A stretch of DNA of 64,000 bases from SIG480 sp045546975. Its GTDB lineage: Bacteria; Bacillota; Clostridia; Oscillospirales; JAAYXM01. The DNA lies in NCBI GenBank assembly GCA_045546975.1, contig JAZQDV010000010.1, positions 248,001 through 312,000 on the forward strand, in the 5' to 3' direction. Positions 14,497-21,485 of the stretch are shown here, piece after piece. Position 1 is the first letter of the stretch. Each line of letters starts with the position of its first letter. The notes beneath the pieces were generated by a model. The model was not told the DNA's origin. It did no database searches and was given only the letters and a program-made list of their open reading frames with translations. The position numbers and the translations under genes are program-made.

Positions 14497-16947
14497 CTAC
14501 TCAGGAGAAACTTCTCCTTGTTGTGTTGGGTTAAGCCAATCTGGTGTGCCCTCGGGGACAACACTTTCTTCAGGTGGAACCTCATCCTGTATCTCGTTTG
14601 GGTCTTCCTCTTCAGGAATGAAGGGGTTATAGCTGTGAGATGTGCATACTGAGTTCATCGGTGTTGCAGTTCCTGTCTCAAAATAATGTTCACCCTCGGA
14701 CGGCATCCAGTCGCGGAAGGTATACTGCTCGTCGGCGAGCACAACACCGGGGAGAGCAAATGCGCGTTGCAGACGCATGAGAGCAACTGTCTTACGGCTG
14801 TCGTAAGGACAGAAGTCAGAGGCTATCATGTTCGTCGAAGTATCAATATCGATGCTCTCGTGTATATCGCAGGATTTTTTCGGTACATCATCCTTGTGGA
14901 AATAGCCTGCGACTATCTGCGAACCGCGTGGGTCGAGTGCGCAATGCTCTGTCGGGAGAAGTCCGCTTCTTGAACAAACGTTGACAGTTTCAAATCCACT
15001 GACTGATTCAAAGTTTTTAACAGGCAAGTCCTTGTGTGCCGCGTTCATAACGCGCTTCCAGGTAGTAAGTGCAGGAGAGAGTGATTTGGAGATATATTTT
15101 GGTGAGTCATACCCAAACCACGCTGCACCGACATAATAGGGAGTATATCCCACAAACCAACGATCTTCGTCGTTGTTTGAAGTACCCGTTTTTGCAGCGG
15201 CAGGCATACCGCGGTCAAGCTTTGCGTATGTTCCGGTACCTGAATCGACAACGTTTTTGAGCATGTGAGTCATATATGCTGCGGTTTTTTCGCTCATTGC
15301 CTCAGAGGATTTTGTTTCCTTTTCAATGATAACGTTTCCGTCGCTGTCAAGAACCTTCGTGTAGGTCTTTGGCTCAAAATATGTTCCGCCGTTTGCAAAC
15401 GGGACATAAGCTGCAGCCATTTCAAGCACGGTAATACCGTTTGTGAGCTGACCGAGCGACAACGGCGCGAGGTTCTGGTCTCCTGCCTTTGAAAGGGAGG
15501 TAACTCCGAGGTTTACAGTCAGGAAGTTGTAGGAACGCTCAATTGTGAGTTTTTCAAGCGTTCTCATTGAAACGGTGTTTATTGACTGTTTTACAGCTTC
15601 GTTTATATTTGTTCTGCCTGAATATGAACGAGTTTCGTTTTTTGGGTATTCGCTGTTGTTGAGTACAGTTATAGGAGCGTCGTCTTCAACAGAATACGGA
15701 GTAATCAGGCCGTACTCAATAGCGGGTGCATAAACGGAAATTGGTTTGATAGAAGAGCCGGGAGGACGCTTGGTCTGCGTTGCACGGTTAAGTATTCGTG
15801 CACCGGCTTTCTGTCCTCTGCCACCGCGCATTGCAAGGATGTTTCCGTTTTCCGGGTCAAGCATAATCATAGCGCATTCGGGCTGTACCTTGCCACTATA
15901 TGACGGGAAGTAACTGTTATTTTCAAATGCATCGTCCATAGCAGCCTGGATTTCGGGGTTTACAGTTGCGTATATCTTAAGTCCGCCTGAATATATCATA
16001 CGGAGAGCAACAGCTTCTGTATATCCGCGTTCATTTACAAGGTCATCTACAAGGTCCTCGATAATCTGGTCAACAAAATATGACTGTACATTTGCAGACG
16101 GATTATCCTTTGATGTTCTGTCAAAGACAACATCTTCGTTCTTTGCTGCCTCATATTCCTCTTTTGAAAGCATTTTGAGGTCGTACATACGATTTATAAT
16201 ATTGAGCCGGCGTGTTTTGTTGTTTTCCGGGTTGATATAGGGGTTGTAGTATGTCGGGAGGTTTGTAATTCCGACGATTGATGCAGACTCCGCGACGGTA
16301 AGCTCAGAAACGTCCTTGCCGAAATACTTCTGTGCCGCAGTGCCAACACCGTAGCAACCTTCACCGAGGTAAATTGTGTTGAGATACATTTCAAGGATGG
16401 TATCTTTGTCATAATGGCGTTCAAGATAAAGAGCTCGCATGATTTCCTGAAGCTTACGCTTAACGGAATCCTGGTTATCGCCCGTAAGGTTTTTTACGAG
16501 CTGCTGAGTGATGGTAGAGGCGCCGAACTCACTCTTCATCTTGAAAAACATATTTACACTTGCCTTAAAGGTTCTTGTCCAGTCAACACCGCTATGCTTC
16601 ATAAAACGGTGATCCTCGATGGCTATTGTCGCGTTTTTCAAGTGCTCCGGCATATCTTCAAGGTCCACCCAGGTGCGGTTCTGAGAATCGTAAAGACGCT
16701 CAAACTCATGCTCGTTTCCATCTTCATCTACAGAATACACGATAGAGGAATAGTTAAGGCGCATAGCCTCAAGCTCGATATCGATTTTTGAATCGAGCGA
16801 GAGCATATAGACAAGTAAGACAGCAAAGCATATAGCAAAGGTTGCTGCAATGATATGTAGTCCTGCACGGATGAAAAACCACTGCGGTGTGGAAAAGAAA
16901 GGGTGCTTCTTCTTTTTTGAACCGGTTGATTTTTTATTTATATCCAA
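14497..16947 (-). CDS. Class A penicillin-binding protein (PBP1A), bifunctional
   Basis: This membrane-anchored enzyme polymerises and cross-links peptidoglycan. I start at TTG 16947 (minus strand), seven bases after GGAGG; the longer frame would run into the divergent ymxH gene. The product has 816 residues. A short Lys-rich cytoplasmic tail is followed by one transmembrane helix (about 28-50). The GT51 glycosyltransferase has catalytic Glu111 in IEDHRF and the motif GASTITQQLVKNL. The transpeptidase has SSIK with nucleophile Ser398, SIN at 455-457 and KTGT at 586-589. A C-terminal extension holds several cysteines and ends in an acidic Pro/Glu-rich tail of about 40 residues, which is probably disordered and outside the cell. 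Confidence 0.95.
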   Translation of the reverse strand: MDINKKSTGSKKKKHPFFSTPQWFFIRAGLHIIAATFAICFAVLLVYMLSLDSKIDIELEAMRLNYSSIVYSVDEDGNEHEFERLYDSQNRTWVDLEDMPEHLKNATIAIEDHRFMKHSGVDWTRTFKASVNMFFKMKSEFGASTITQQLVKNLTGDNQDSVKRKLQEIMRALYLERHYDKDTILEMYLNTIYLGEGCYGVGTAAQKYFGKDVSELTVAESASIVGITNLPTYYNPYINPENNKTRRLNIINRMYDLKMLSKEEYEAAKNEDVVFDRTSKDNPSANVQSYFVDQIIEDLVDDLVNERGYTEAVALRMIYSGGLKIYATVNPEIQAAMDDAFENNSYFPSYSGKVQPECAMIMLDPENGNILAMRGGRGQKAGARILNRATQTKRPPGSSIKPISVYAPAIEYGLITPYSVEDDAPITVLNNSEYPKNETRSYSGRTNINEAVKQSINTVSMRTLEKLTIERSYNFLTVNLGVTSLSKAGDQNLAPLSLGQLTNGITVLEMAAAYVPFANGGTYFEPKTYTKVLDSDGNVIIEKETKSSEAMSEKTAAYMTHMLKNVVDSGTGTYAKLDRGMPAAAKTGTSNNDEDRWFVGYTPYYVGAAWFGYDSPKYISKSLSPALTTWKRVMNAAHKDLPVKNFESVSGFETVNVCSRSGLLPTEHCALDPRGSQIVAGYFHKDDVPKKSCDIHESIDIDTSTNMIASDFCPYDSRKTVALMRLQRAFALPGVVLADEQYTFRDWMPSEGEHYFETGTATPMNSVCTSHSYNPFIPEEEDPNEIQDEVPPEESVVPEGTPDWLNPTQQGEVSPE

Positions 16948-17044
16948 AATAACACCTCCAAGTGAAAGCATACTACTATACATTATACCATAAAATTTAA
17001 AAAAAGCTATAAAAATTGCAATATAAATATAGGGAGAGGATTTT

Positions 17045-17329
17045 GTGAAAAACAGAATAACAGAGATAAGCTGCAAGGAAGTGATAAACGTTTGCGACGG
17101 GACAAGATACGGGTATGTAAACGATGTTGAGATAGACTGTGCGTGCGGAAGGGTCATATCTCTTATTATTCACGGCGGAGGTTTCGGAGGACTCTTCTCA
17201 AAAAATGAGGACATAATAATCCCGTGGGAGGCAATAAAGCAGATAGGAGAGGACATAATTCTCGTTGATTTTGTGTATGAACCGCCTTGCAGAAGACAAA
17301 AAATAAGAATTTTCTCCAAAAAAATATAA
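17045..17329 (+). CDS. ymxH: YlmC/YmxH-family sporulation-associated PRC-barrel protein
   Basis: This 94-residue protein matches the YlmC/YmxH family: a small PRC-barrel-like domain found in spore-forming Bacillota. The sequence begins NRITEISCKEVINVCDGTRYGYVNDVEID and ends with a beta-rich half (IIIPWEAIKQIGEDIILVD). The role is not established beyond association with sporulation gene sets. It starts with GTG 17045 after GGGAGAGG and is divergent from the PBP1A gene. A Lys-rich C-terminus follows. There is no clear terminator before the rpsB promoter region. Confidence 0.85.
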   Translation: MKNRITEISCKEVINVCDGTRYGYVNDVEIDCACGRVISLIIHGGGFGGLFSKNEDIIIPWEAIKQIGEDIILVDFVYEPPCRRQKIRIFSKKI

Positions 17330-17371
17330 ATAATAGAAAAAAGACTTGCAAAAGAGGAAATAATATGATAG

Positions 17372-17377
17372 TATAAT
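17372..17377 (+). promoter_or_regulatory. -10 box of the rpsB promoter
   Basis: TATAAT at 17372-17377 is consensus. The only -35-like sequence, TTGCAA at 17346-17351, is 20 bases away, which is long. The spacing weakens the call. Confidence 0.4.
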
Positions 17378-17392
17378 TCGGTAAAAAACTCA

Positions 17393-17450
17393 CATGCCGT
17401 GACTTTCACGCTGCTGTGTCGAAAGATGGCGGGTAAGAATGATCGGTGTG
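17393..17450 (+). promoter_or_regulatory. Possible structured leader of rpsB
   Basis: In the roughly 100-base leader, CATGCCG (17393-17399) can pair with CGGTGTG (17444-17450) through seven pairs, two of them G-U. A competing small hairpin CGTGA-CTT-TCACG lies at 17398-17410. Ribosomal protein leaders often mediate feedback; whether this one does is inference. Confidence 0.3.
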
Positions 17451-17477
17451 GCGGTTAAAACAGAAGGAGGACAAAAA

Positions 17478-18227
17478 ATGTCACAGGTAATCTCAATGAA
17501 GCAACTTCTTGAAGCAGGTGTTCACTTCGGACATCAGACAAGACGTTGGAACCCCAAAATGGCTCCGTACATCTTCACGGAGCGTAACGGTATCTACATC
17601 ATCGACTTGCAGAAGACCGTTAAGAAGCTCGAAGAGGCATATTTCTTTGCACGCGATATCGCAGCACAGGGTAAGAGCATTCTCTTCGTAGGTACAAAGA
17701 AGCAGGCTCAGGAAGCAATCAAGGAAGAGGCAGAGCGCGTAGGTATGTACTATGTAAACGCTCGTTGGCTCGGCGGTATGCTTACAAACTTCAAGACAAT
17801 GCGCCGTCGTATCGACCGCCTCAATCAGCTTAAGAAAATGGAAGCTGACGGTACTTTCGACCTTCTCCTCAAGAAGGAAGTTATTAAGCTCCAGGCAGAA
17901 ATTGCAAAGCTTGAGAAGTATCTCGGCGGTGTTAAGGAAATGAACAAGCTTCCGGGTGCAATGTTTATTGTTGACCCGCGCAAGGAGCGTAACGCTATTG
18001 CAGAAGCTCGCAGACTCGGTATTCCGGTAATCGCTATCGTTGATACAAACTGCGATCCTGAAGAAGTTGACTATGTAATTCCGGGTAACGATGACGCTAT
18101 CCGTGCAGTTAAGCTTATTTCTCAGACAATCGCAAACGCTGTTGTTGAAGCTCGTCAGGGCGAGCAGAGCGCAGAGGTTGCTGAGACTGCAGAAGTAGCA
18201 GAAGAAGCTGCTGCAGAGCAGGAATAA
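17478..18227 (+). CDS. rpsB: 30S ribosomal protein S2
   Basis: The 249-residue small-subunit protein S2 has the canonical VISMKQLLEAGVHFGHQTRRWNPKM start region, then ILFVGTKKQAQEAI and ARWLGGMLTNFKT. The signature NCDPEEVDYVIPGNDDAIRA is near the end. The tail is rich in Ala and Glu (about 25 residues), as in many Clostridia. ATG 17478 follows GGAGGAC at the usual distance. tsf follows after 30 bases, which is the conserved rpsB-tsf order. Confidence 0.98.
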   Translation: MSQVISMKQLLEAGVHFGHQTRRWNPKMAPYIFTERNGIYIIDLQKTVKKLEEAYFFARDIAAQGKSILFVGTKKQAQEAIKEEAERVGMYYVNARWLGGMLTNFKTMRRRIDRLNQLKKMEADGTFDLLLKKEVIKLQAEIAKLEKYLGGVKEMNKLPGAMFIVDPRKERNAIAEARRLGIPVIAIVDTNCDPEEVDYVIPGNDDAIRAVKLISQTIANAVVEARQGEQSAEVAETAEVAEEAAAEQE

Positions 18228-18257
18228 TTAAAATATAACTAAGGAGAGTGTTACATT

Positions 18258-19169
18258 ATGGCTTTTACAGCTGCTGATGTTAAGGCGCTTCGTGAGTCTA
18301 CGGGCGCAGGCATGATGGATTGCAAGAACGCACTTGCAAGTTCTGACGGTGATATGGAAAAAGCACTTGAATTCCTCCGCGAGAAGGGTCTTGCTGCTGC
18401 TGCAAAGAAGGCGGGTCGTATCGCTGCTGAGGGTATGGTTTACGCAACAGCTACTGCTGACGCAGGCGTTGTTGTTGAAATTAACAGTGAGACAGACTTC
18501 GTTGCAAAGAATGCAGACTTCCAGAAGTTTGCAGCTGACGTTGCAGAGACAATTCTTGCTTCAAAGCCGGCAGACGTTGATGCTCTTATGGCATGCAAGT
18601 GCGCAGGCTCTGATATGGATGTTGCTGCAGCTCTTCAGGATAAGATTCTCACAATCGGCGAGAACATCAAGATTCGTCGTTTCGAGACATTCGTTGGTGG
18701 AGTAAACGTTCCTTACATGCACATGGGCGGTAAGATCGGTGTTCTTATCAACCTCGAAGTTTCTGACAATATCAAGGGTTCAGAAGCTGTTTCTGAGCTC
18801 GGTCGCGACCTTGCAATGCAGATTGCTGCTATGAGCCCGTCATGGCTTACAAGTGCAGAGGTTCCGGCAGACATCCTCGAGAAGGAAAAGGAAATCCTTA
18901 CAGCACAGGCTATGAACGAAGGCAAGCCCCAGCAGGTTGCTGAGAAGATGGTTATGGGTAGAATCAAGAAGTTCTACGCTGAGAACTGCTTGCTCGAACA
19001 GGCTTATGTAAAGGAAGACAAGATTTCTGTTACACAGCACGTTGCAAACGTTGCAAAGGAACTTGGTGGCGAAATCAAGGTTATAAAGTTCGTTCGTTTT
19101 GAAAAGGGCGATGGCCTTGAGAAGCGTGAAGACAACTTTGCAGAAGAAGTTGCAAGCATGATGAAGTAA
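18258..19169 (+). CDS. tsf: Elongation factor Ts
   Basis: The 303-residue factor recycles EF-Tu by promoting GDP release. The UBA-like N-terminal domain carries DVKALRESTGAGMMDCKNAL. The signature EINSETDFVAKNADF and the coiled-coil region near EVPADILEKEKEI follow. Length and motifs are normal. ATG 18258 is preceded by AAGGAGAG. It shares the rpsB transcript and ends at a strong terminator. Confidence 0.98.
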   Translation: MAFTAADVKALRESTGAGMMDCKNALASSDGDMEKALEFLREKGLAAAAKKAGRIAAEGMVYATATADAGVVVEINSETDFVAKNADFQKFAADVAETILASKPADVDALMACKCAGSDMDVAAALQDKILTIGENIKIRRFETFVGGVNVPYMHMGGKIGVLINLEVSDNIKGSEAVSELGRDLAMQIAAMSPSWLTSAEVPADILEKEKEILTAQAMNEGKPQQVAEKMVMGRIKKFYAENCLLEQAYVKEDKISVTQHVANVAKELGGEIKVIKFVRFEKGDGLEKREDNFAEEVASMMK

Positions 19170-19182
19170 AATTCATAAAATT

Positions 19183-19220
19183 ACGGCGCACAACATTTTT
19201 GTTGTGCGCCGTTTTTTTTT
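19183..19220 (+). terminator. Terminator of rpsB-tsf
   Basis: ACGGCGCACAAC (19183-19194) pairs perfectly with GTTGTGCGCCGT (19201-19212), followed by an eight-base T-run. It is a strong rho-independent terminator. Confidence 0.95.
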
Positions 19221-19223
19221 CAA

Positions 19224-19436
19224 TTACTGTATTGAAAAATCTTTTTCCGAAAAAGCATTTATATTGAGAGTGGGCTCTTCTGGTGGGATGCGCTTTGTGG
19301 CATCATATACAAAATGTCGGCATTTGTATCCGAGGGAAACTATTCCGTGATGCGAACAAATAGCCTCATTGTCGTTGATTTTTTTTGAGTACTGACAGAG
19401 CTCGCAGCGTTTTTCAATTTTTTTAGAAAAGAGCAT
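19224..19436 (-). CDS. Small four-cysteine protein of unknown function
   Basis: This 70-residue product has Cys11, Cys14, Cys27 and Cys39 (CELC, then ICSHHG, then KCRHF). The spacing looks like a small zinc-binding fold with histidines nearby. I cannot assign a function. It starts at an ATG after AGGAGG on the minus strand and lies 36 bases after ylbJ in the same direction, so it may be co-transcribed with that sporulation gene. It is convergent with tsf across the shared terminator region. It could also be a ribosome- or nucleic-acid-associated zinc protein. Confidence 0.7.
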   Translation of the reverse strand: MLFSKKIEKRCELCQYSKKINDNEAICSHHGIVSLGYKCRHFVYDATKRIPPEEPTLNINAFSEKDFSIQ

Positions 19437-19472
19437 ATCAAAGCCTCCTAAAAGTTCTGCTCTTATAATACA

Positions 19473-20600
19473 CTAAATTTTTTCGTTTTTCCACCCTTTT
19501 TTGCAAAAAATATAAATAATTCCGAGCAATAAAGGAAAACTCAGGAAAATAGACGGTTGGGTATAAGACGTGAATTTTTCCGAAAAAGTATTTACTGCGC
19601 ACGGTGAAAAATCTATGGTGTGTGATATTAAAAGAGCAAAAATCACAGAGAAAAGACTTTGTAAGAGTTTGCCGATAAAGTATTCTTTTGTGCTGAGGTT
19701 TTGTTTTGAAATGAAGTTCATAGTCTGGGCGTGAACAGATATCCCGCCAAAAGAAATGAGGGCAGCAGAGAGCGCAAAAATAACTGTAAAGTTATCAGAC
19801 TTAACAAGTGCCTCAACTCCGCATGTCATCTCGAAAATACCCGTTATAAAGGCTTTTGAGGAAGTTAAATCGAGTTTGCAGAGTTTGGATGCTATAACGG
19901 AGACGAAAGTCAGTATTTTCATCTCAGAAAGAATGGAAACAAGAACGGAAAAGAAGACGATATAAGCCGAGACTGAGAGAATTGCCTGAGTCGATGAGGA
20001 AATAGCATCTGTAAAAGCAAATGAGAAGCTCGGGATTCTTTCACGGGCAAATTCTCCGTTTGAGTAATGTTCCGATATCGGTGAAAAGACGCGAAAAGAG
20101 ATACCGACAAAGAATGCTGAGAGAATATGTATGAGAAATAACATCAGCCCGGCTTTTACATTGCCCAAAAGTCCGATCCCTACAGCGCCCACGATAAAAG
20201 CGGGGCCGGTATTGTTGCAAAAGGCAAGAGCACGCTCGGCTTCCTGTTTTGTGCAAAGCTTCTTCGAATATAGTTCTGCTACCGTTACGGCACCCGTCGG
20301 ATATCCACCGCAGAAGCCAATGATAAATGCTGCGGAAAGGTTTCCGTTCACCGAAAAGAAAAACGGCATAATTTTTGCAAAAAGCTTACAGAAAATATCT
20401 GAAAGGCGCAGGGACGTAAAAAGCTTTGAAAAAACAAAGAAAGGAAAGAGCGACGGGATGACTGTACCTGCACAAAGAAGTAATGCGGATTTTGCAGACG
20501 CGGCGGCATTTTTGGGGAACAAAAGTAAACCTATAAGGGAGAAAATAATAAAAAATGAAATCGTTATGTAGGAGAAACTTCGTCTTTTCAAAAAAACCAC
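19473..20600 (-). CDS. ylbJ: Sporulation integral membrane protein YlbJ
   Basis: The 375-residue polytopic membrane protein matches YlbJ, a sporulation protein with the nucleoside-recognition (Gate) domain. Visible marks are CAGTVIPSLFPFFVFSKL, FCGGYPTGAVTVAELY and LAFCNNTGPAFIVGAVG, all family-specific. It has about eight to nine hydrophobic helices. In Bacillus subtilis ylbJ is needed for efficient spore formation under mother-cell control. The start is uncertain: GTG at 20600 (used here) or TTG at 20591, neither with a strong ribosome-binding site. It is divergent from rlmB. Confidence 0.88.
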   Translation of the reverse strand: MVFLKRRSFSYITISFFIIFSLIGLLLFPKNAAASAKSALLLCAGTVIPSLFPFFVFSKLFTSLRLSDIFCKLFAKIMPFFFSVNGNLSAAFIIGFCGGYPTGAVTVAELYSKKLCTKQEAERALAFCNNTGPAFIVGAVGIGLLGNVKAGLMLFLIHILSAFFVGISFRVFSPISEHYSNGEFARERIPSFSFAFTDAISSSTQAILSVSAYIVFFSVLVSILSEMKILTFVSVIASKLCKLDLTSSKAFITGIFEMTCGVEALVKSDNFTVIFALSAALISFGGISVHAQTMNFISKQNLSTKEYFIGKLLQSLFSVIFALLISHTIDFSPCAVNTFSEKFTSYTQPSIFLSFPLLLGIIYIFCKKGWKNEKI

Positions 20601-20650
20601 TTCTTTATAAATAAAAATTAAAAATTATCATTTTATTTCGTCATATTTCG

Positions 20651-20659
20651 TGATATAAT
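20651..20659 (+). promoter_or_regulatory. Extended -10 promoter of rlmB
   Basis: TGATATAAT (20651-20659) is a consensus extended -10 element about 40 bases before the rlmB start. No clear -35 is needed for this type. Confidence 0.55.
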
Positions 20660-20697
20660 ATTAATGGAAAGTTTTGTGTTCAAAAAACGGAGAGTCT

Positions 20698-21465
20698 ATG
20701 ATGGATAAGAGAAATACAAAAAAATTCAGTAATGATGATAATCAGTACATAATAGAAGGCAGAAACTCTGTGTTTGAAGCTTTACGGTGCGGCCGTGCGA
20801 TAGATAAAATATTGTATGCGGACGGCGACAGAAATATAAGTCATATACTTGCTGCGGCAAAAAGTGCAGGCGTTGTGGTTTCAAAGTGTGACCGCAGAAA
20901 GCTCGACTCCTTGAGTATGAGCGGAGCGCACCAGGGTGTAATCGCTTTTGTTGCTGCTCACGCCTACAGCACGGTTGAGGAAATTCTAAAAAAAGCAGAA
21001 GAGAGTGGAAGACCTCCGCTTATCGTTGTGTGTGATGAGATTTCCGACCCGCACAATCTCGGTGCTATTATAAGAAGTGCTGAAGCTTCGGGCGCGCACG
21101 GTGTAATTATCCCGAAACGGAGAAATGCAGGCCTTACAGGTGTCGTTTCAAAGGTTGCGTCAGGCGCTCTTGAACATATTCCGGTCGCGAGAGTATCAAA
21201 CATACCGTCGACTCTTAACGAGCTTAAAAAGAAGGGGCTCTGGATTTACGGGACGGGTCTTTCTGCAACGAGCGACTTATACAAAACTGACCTTACAGGT
21301 CCTGTGGTAATAGTCATTGGCTCTGAGGGAGATGGGATGGGACGTCTTGTAGGTGAGTGTTGCGATGTTGTTATGAGTATCCCGATGATAGGGAAAACGC
21401 AGTCATTGAATGCAAGTGCTGCGGCAGCGGTAGTTCTCTTTGAGGTATTGAGACAAAGACTTTAA
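20698..21465 (+). CDS. rlmB: 23S rRNA (guanosine-2'-O-)-methyltransferase RlmB/TrmH family
   Basis: The 255-residue SPOUT-class enzyme methylates a ribose 2'-OH, by family at G2251 of 23S rRNA. It has an N-terminal substrate-binding domain (YIIEGRNSVFEALR), then the knotted catalytic domain. Motif 1 is VVCDEISDPHNLGAIIRSAEA with the conserved Asn and Arg. Motif 2 is VIGSEGDGMGRL, and motif 3 is IPMIGKTQSLNASAAAAVVLFE. I use ATG 20698 after GGAGAG; the adjacent ATG 20701 is equally possible. It is the first gene of a long plus-strand run. Confidence 0.93.
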   Translation: MMDKRNTKKFSNDDNQYIIEGRNSVFEALRCGRAIDKILYADGDRNISHILAAAKSAGVVVSKCDRRKLDSLSMSGAHQGVIAFVAAHAYSTVEEILKKAEESGRPPLIVVCDEISDPHNLGAIIRSAEASGAHGVIIPKRRNAGLTGVVSKVASGALEHIPVARVSNIPSTLNELKKKGLWIYGTGLSATSDLYKTDLTGPVVIVIGSEGDGMGRLVGECCDVVMSIPMIGKTQSLNASAAAAVVLFEVLRQRL

Positions 21466-21485
21466 TTCGGAAGGGGTGTCCGAAA

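Noticed and set aside
16948..17157. Extended N-terminus for the class A penicillin-binding protein
   Set aside because: The frame is open, but it would overlap the divergent ymxH gene and has no ribosome-binding site, whereas TTG 16947 has an ideal one.
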